A model generated the notes under the pieces. That model was not told the DNA's origin. It worked only from the letters and a program-made list of their open reading frames with translations, and searched no databases. A stretch of 64,000 bases of DNA from Hydrangea macrophylla (Eukaryota; Streptophyta; Magnoliopsida; Cornales; Hydrangeaceae), in contig CM066993.1 in NCBI GenBank assembly GCA_033977485.1, forward strand, positions 66,752,864 to 66,816,863. The letters are read 5' to 3'. A program made the translations under genes and the position numbers. Numbering within the stretch: position 1 is the first letter of the stretch; each line of letters starts with the position of its first letter. Shown piece by piece: positions 58,703 through 64,000 of the stretch.

Positions 58703-60741
58703 TGTCATAGCCCGATCCCACAATAGCGGAACCGAAACCCGTGGCACGCCACCGAGGCTAAACCAATTCATTAACGTTCCCAAAATTAGGTTTGAAGAAC
58801 ACACGCAGCGGAAAAAACAAAACACATTTTCAAAAGCAGAGGTTCAGTCGACTGCTCAGTCGACTGCTCAGTCGACGGAGGAAGGCAGGGAATTTAATAG
58901 CAATTCCAGTCGACTGAGGCTAGGGGGTCCAGTCGACTGAGGCGGGGTCCAGTCGACTGCTTTTGCTAAAATAAGAAGCAGTAGCTAGCAACCACAGGGG
59001 CTCAGTCGACTGAACACAGGACCAGTCGACTGCTCCCCTGACAGCAGCCCAATCTGCAGAATTTCAAGTTTAAAAACTTTCTAACTTTCACCAAGGATCA
59101 ACCACTCAATCCAAACTCAATCCAAAGTAATCTTAGCTGTATTAAAACATTTCTAAAGCAGGATTACAACATCTCACTAACTATTACAACGGTTTAAAAT
59201 CCATTCTTTCATACGAAGTTAAACATAAGTTAAAACAATAAAAATTCTTATTACAACATTCCTATTATCCCAAAACTACAAGGTTAACATTTCAAGTCGC
59301 CTTCCAAAAGAACTCCCAACCCACGTACTCACTTCTCCGATTCCTCGCCAGCATTAACACCTGAAATGGTTATTTGAATAACCAAAGATATTCGATTTGT
59401 TTAAGCTAAAGCTTAGTGAATAAATCAACATATGTACATGAATGATAAACATGTCCGCATTCATATCTCTACATTTCATACTAGTCGCCGGAGACTCACG
59501 TGCCCGTCCATATTCCCAATCCGCGACTCCTCGCCAATAAGTCCACGCGAAAGGGTAAGACCCACGATTCTTCTCTTCAATCGTGCGACCTTAATGCCTA
59601 TATCGGCTCCACAAAATGGCACGGTGACCACGTGCTCCTTCTGACCCACATAAGCAACTTAACATGCTCAAATACATATCACCATGCTCGCGGTAATCAA
59701 AACATATCACCGTGCTATTGAGCCTACTTATCAATATAAATGCCCAATATGAACTACACAATATATCTCTAAGAATTAATACATGCTATTCACACAAAAC
59801 ATGAATACATGTCAAGAAATCATTCCAAAAACATAGTTGAATCACTCACCTCCGAATAACGCTCCTATAATACAATATGAAGAAAACCCGTGCACAAAGA
59901 ACGTGCAGAAGTTTGTCTAGTACAAATCCTATGGATCAAAATTCCATTTATCAACTTTTATGAAAAATTCTAGAAAAATAACTTTTCGGAAAACTTAGCC
60001 AAACAGGCCCTAATAGGTATCAAAACGAAGCTCTTACCTCGAGGAGCTCGAATATGAAATTTGGGAGAAAACAAACTGACGGAAGGTCGTCGTTTGGCGT
60101 CGCAAAGCTTGAAGCAACTAAATCTCCCTCTAGCCCCCTTTTGGCCTCCTTTCTTGAACTTAGGTTAAGAGTTGTGAAATATCTCAACTCATCTCTATCT
60201 ATATATAGGCAACTCTATTGGGAATTACATTTACCTCCCCACGAGTTTTCAAAACTCCTAATCAGTCTCTGAAACTTTCTATACAGCTTATTCATAGCTT
60301 TATGAGTGAAACTTCGAAATTATAAAAGTTTTCGACTAAGTTTCGTTTGGTCGCTAAAACGCGAATTTCTACATGACGTTTCCGAAGTTGCTAATTAGCC
60401 TACCAAATTAATAGCGTGTTCATTTGTTCTCACCAGGATACTAAATCTAACATCAGAAATATATTCCAAGCCAGAAAATAGTACAGATATTGAAATACAC
60501 AGGTAAACATTTATTTCCAGATAAACATTTAAAATGTTCCACAGTGACCGTCTCATAATCGGAGAGACTTCACAAACAATAAATCCTCAATCACAATAGT
60601 TTCAAAGGGTTCTCTAATACAGACACCCAAATCAACTCGTGAGTCAAAACTCACTCAACCATGTGTCATAAGACACGCCACATCACATTATCATGCATGA
60701 CAATGTAATGCAAATGCAATAACACGAATGTGAGTGTTATA
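58703..60741. mobile_element. 2.0-kb solo LTR inserted in Athila gag
   Basis: Begins TGTCATAGCCCGATCCCACA and ends GAGTGTTATA, flanked by the same 5-mer gtgca (58698-58702 and 60742-60746). The terminus style suggests a Tekay/Del-type LTR whose final TACA has become TATA. No internal coding region is present, so it is a solo LTR left by LTR-LTR recombination. Confidence 0.85.
58845..59032. promoter_or_regulatory. CAGTCGACTG palindrome cluster in the solo LTR
   Basis: Seven perfect CAGTCGACTG copies at 58845, 58857, 58907, 58930, 58950, 59003 and 59023, plus one changed copy (CAGTCGACGG) at 58869. Confidence 0.9.
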
Positions 60742-62000
60742 GTGCATTACATTTAGTGATCAAAATTGTTCGGAGGACGTTCTCTGACTCAAACTCTTCC
60801 CATCTCTCTCAAGGACAAGGCCAAAACATTGCTTAACTCCTTGAAACCTCGATCTATTGGGACATGGCACGAAATGCAATCCCAATTCCTAAAAAAATTC
60901 TTCCCCATGCATCACACAAACACTCTTAGACAAATGATTCAAAGTTTTAAGCAAGGGGAATTCGAATCATTCACTAGGTGTTGGGAAAGGTTTAAAGACT
61001 TGCTCAATATGTGCCTTCATCATAATTTCGAGAAACGGAGGTTGGTCTCGACTTTCCATGCCAGGCTCCAACTCGCTTCCAAACAACTCATTAAAACTAT
61101 GTGCTATGGACAGTTCATGATGCTTCCCCCCAAAGAGGCAGAGGCACACTTCGAGTATGTGGCCGACACAACTCAAGCTTGGGATACATCAGATCCCCAT
61201 GATCGGAATGCCAATAAGGCAAAGTCGGCCACCGCTGCTCCTTCTACTAAGTCGTCCTATCCCAAAATCCTTGAACTAAATCAAGAGGATAATTTGCGTG
61301 CTACCATTGCCAAGCTTCAAAGAAAAATGGAAACAATGGAGCAAGCCAAAGAAGAGGCCAAAGCGGCACAAGCTACGTAAAAAGCCACACAACCCATGGC
61401 TTTCGTTGAGGAAACTTGTGCCATTTGTGAAAAGATTGGTCACCCGACCAATACTTGCCCAATTATCCCGGCTTTCAAAGAAATCTTGCACGAGCAAGCT
61501 AATGCCATGGGAACGTATAAAAAGCCATTCAATCCCTATTATGGTGAATCATACAATCCGGGATGGAAAAATCAAAATTAAAATCAAAATCCACCTCATC
61601 AAGGATGGAGGAATGAGCCCAATCATGGACCACCACAAATGCCACCTCTACAACACTTTTAAAATAGTTTCCCTCCTCCACCTTCGCCTTTTCCTCATGG
61701 TCCATCCTTATTGAACGCTTATGTGCCTCCACATAAGAAGTCCCTTGAGGATCAAATGCAAACGCTCATGCAAAGGCAAGATCAACAAGCTCAAAAGCTT
61801 GATCAAAATTCCACACAAATGCTTCAATTCATGAATGACATGCACAATTCATTTAGCCAATTGGCTAGCTCTCAACAAGTGATTGAGAAGGGAAAGTTTC
61901 TGACCCAACCACTTCAAAATCCCAAAAGTCAAATGGCCGTTGGAGTCTCTGGGTCAACGATCCCACCACTGAATATGTTAAAGTTGTCACCACTTTAAGG

Positions 62001-62780
62001 ACTGGGAAAGTTGTTGATAACAAAGTCCGTGAGGTTCCTGAAGAACTGACAAAAAATCTAAAAGAACAACTTGTTGACGAGCACAGAGAGGGAAAGAGGC
62101 CAAAACTCAATGATGTTGAAACAACCACCCCACCGGTTGTTGAGAATGAAACATCTACCTCCAAGGCAAGCTTGCCTCTTGAGCCAAATATTTCCAAATA
62201 TGTTCCAAAACAAGGGCAAGGCCCTTGAAATTTTCAAAATGCTAAAAGAGGCTAAGATTAACATTCCTCTTCTTGAAATGATCAAAGATGTTCCTGGTGT
62301 TGCCAAATTCTTAAAAGATCTTTGCACAAGAAAACGCAAGTTCAATGTGCAAAAACAAGCCTACAAAATGGCATAAGCATCCTCTTGCATCTGCGACAAT
62401 ATCCCCCTGAAACATAAAGATCCTGGTTATCCTACCGTTTCTTGTGTCATAGGGAATTTCAAAATTAAAAAGGCCCTCTTGGATCTAGGTGCTAGTATCA
62501 ACCTGCTACCCTATTCGGTTTATCTCCAATTAGGTCTCGGAGAACTTAAGGAGACGCAGACTGTCCTGTAATTAGCCGACCGCTCTATTAGGGTACCGAA
62601 AGAGATAGTTAAGGATGTGTTGGTCCAAGTCGATGCTTTTTACTACCCGACGAATTTCATTATCATGGACACACGACCAGTTGAGGGTGGGACTTCTCCC
62701 ATTCCCATCATCCTTGGTCGACCATTCCTAGCCACTATCAATGCCTAAATACGTTGTAGGAATGGAAACATAAAATTGGT
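62001..62780 (+). pseudogene. Athila protease region (broken)
   Basis: After a linker (LLEMIKDVPGVAKFLKDLCT), the frame has KKALLDLGASINLLPYSVYL: the active site reads D-L-G where D-S/T-G is expected. Then VPKEIVKDVLVQVDAFYYPT and PIIILGRPFLATINA-like sequence, the second conserved segment. Stops near 62570 and 62748. Confidence 0.85.
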
Positions 62781-64000
62781 TTATGATAACATGACCGCAG
62801 ATGTTAATGTTTACAATCTCATGGAGTAACCAGATCTTGAGGATGATGATACTTGTGAGGTTGATTTCATTGATACTCTTACACACAAGTTCTTTCACTT
62901 CACGTGTTTGGAGGAACCTCTTGATTTATGTTCGATTCAAGAAACCACCCCTGATGGTGTTTCATTGCTCGAGCATTCTCTACTTGAGCTTGAGTTTGAG
63001 GATGCCTTGGAGTTCCATGAATCTAAAGAAGTAGGAGAAGATGTCATGTGGTGTTCTCAATTCTAAAAACTCCCCCCGCGTGACTCTATTCCCTTGCCGT
63101 CTAGTCTTGAAGTCCCCAAACTCGAGCTTAAATAATTGCCTAAAGGGCTCAAGTATGTCTTCTTGGGGGACAAAGAGACTTTCCCGGTGGTGATTTTGTC
63201 CCTACTTAACCCCGATCAAGAAGGGAGTTTGATCAAATTGTTGAAAGATCACCAGAGAGCTTTGGGGTGGACAATCGTCGACCTAAAGGGGATAAGCCCA
63301 ACCATTTGCACTCATAAGATCTACTTGGAGGACGATGCCAAACCCTCACATCAAATGTAAAGACGGCTTAACCCGTACATGAAAGAGGTCGTGAAGGCTG
63401 AGGTTATTAAGTTGTTGGACGTGGGAATCATTTATCCCATTTCTAATAGTCAATGGGTAAGTCCTACCCAAGTTATCCCAAAGAAATCCGGGGTGACAGT
63501 TGTCAAGAATCCAAAAGGCAAACTTGTCCCAACTCGTGTCCCTACCGGTTGGCGGGTTTGCATCGACTACCAAAAATTGAATGCCTTCACCCGAAAAGAC
63601 CACTTTTCTCTACCTTTCCTCGATCAAATCTTAGAGAGGATGGCCGGGCACAAATTCTATTATTTCTTGGATGGTTATTCTGGATATAACTAAATAGAAA
63701 TTGTGCTTGAAGATCAAGAGAAAACCACGTTCACGTGTCCCTATGACACCTCTGCCTATAGGAAAATGTCATTTGGACTACGTAATGCACCGACGACTTT
63801 TCAACGGTATATGCTTAGTATTTTCAGTGACATGGTGGAAATATGCTTAGAAATCTTCATGGATGACTTTAACGTATATGGTGGTTCTTTTGATGACTGT
63901 CTAGGAAACTTAAAGAAAGTCCTAGAGAGGTAAGAGGAGAAAAATCTCGTCCTCAATTTGGAAAAGTGTCACTTTATGGTGACAAATGGGATCGTTCTTG
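62781..64000 (+). pseudogene. Athila reverse transcriptase, N-terminal part
   Basis: After an acidic linker, RT motifs: LLKDHQRALGWTIVDLKGIS, VIKLLDVGIIYPISNSQWVS, GWRVCIDYQKLNAFTRKDHF, FYYFLDGYSGYN, KMSFGLRNAPTTFQRYML and EIFMDDFNVYG near 63850, where both catalytic aspartates remain. Stops near 62827, 63065, 63132, 63358, 63691 and 63931. The domain continues beyond the window. Confidence 0.9.

Larger units (their letters stand above)
58471..62000 (+). pseudogene. gag: Athila gag, split by a solo LTR
   Basis: The N-terminal part (58471-58702) reads PLKDYLHPERISTPSCII and LHLKEFVDVC. Sequence resumes at 60747 with a frame through SLKDKAKTLLNSLKPRSIGT, FLKKFFPMHHTNTLRQMIQS, CWERFKDLLNMCLHH. 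An intact CX2CX4HX4C knuckle is CAICEKIGHPTNTC at about 61423. A proline/asparagine/glutamine-rich C-terminal region follows. A stop near 60790, a one-base shift near 60800 and stops at 61378, 61579 and 61660 break it. Confidence 0.88.
56665..64000 (+). mobile_element. Athila-lineage Ty3/gypsy element, right end outside window
   Basis: 5' LTR, tRNA-Asp-type primer site, gag (split by a solo LTR), protease and RT in normal order. It starts TGATGTATCACATATTTTGC inside the Tekay-like integrase, so it is younger than that element. It is cut by the window end within RT. Confidence 0.9.

Noticed and set aside
58845..59032. Cloning-vector contamination because of repeated SalI-type GTCGAC sites
   Set aside because: Spacing is irregular, flanks are plant LTR sequence, and the whole segment has a 5-bp target duplication.

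Overview
This window is nuclear DNA from a flowering plant, most likely a eudicot. The evidence is an intron-containing F-box Tubby-like (TLP) gene, a nuclear copy of a plant-mitochondrial rps3 fragment, and plant-specific retrotransposon lineages (Ty1/copia; Ty3/gypsy Tat, Tekay-like chromovirus and Athila) together with hAT, Mutator-like, PIF/Harbinger and Helitron elements. I cannot name the species from sequence alone.

Layout. 1-572: 3' end of a copia element. 573-16200: gene-free, AT-rich DNA full of small non-autonomous transposons, many with readable target-site duplications (TSDs). It includes a 1-kb near-perfect palindrome with a 9-bp TSD (3378-4395), dTph1-like hAT copies with 8-bp TSDs, a family of about 180-bp Mutator-type MITEs with 9-bp TSDs, a Helitron, a 5'-truncated LINE tail carrying an RNase-H domain, and the mitochondrial rps3 insertion. 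About 16200-23150: the only intact-looking cellular gene, a TLP gene with four coding exons, whose 3-kb second intron holds a hAT element nested in a Harbinger-like element. 23150-27300: gene-free with a few MITEs. 27322-28671: a copia-like LTR with a hAT inside it.

28844-48880: one very large Tat-lineage gypsy element. It has long LTRs, a tRNA-Arg primer site, degraded gag, protease, G-patch, RT, RNase H, second RNase H and integrase, then on the opposite strand two genes related to plant mobile domain (PMD) proteins. One of these is interrupted by five introns, all in phase 0. Two adjacent tandem-repeat arrays (about 42-bp and exactly 60-bp units) and the 3' LTR follow. 48881-56664: a decayed Tekay-like chromovirus with an unusual acidic reading frame ahead of gag, which a hAT has entered. 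56665-64000: an Athila element inserted in the Tekay-like integrase tail and itself split in gag by a 2.0-kb solo LTR. It runs off the window.

All retroelement coding regions are broken by stops or frameshifts, and several have lost catalytic residues. The most interesting pattern is that three unrelated LTR families each carry a compact cluster of short palindromes with family-specific sequence. In Tat and Athila the cluster lies just upstream of a TATA-like box. The Tat palindrome recurs upstream of both antisense genes inside the element, which suggests a shared regulatory module.
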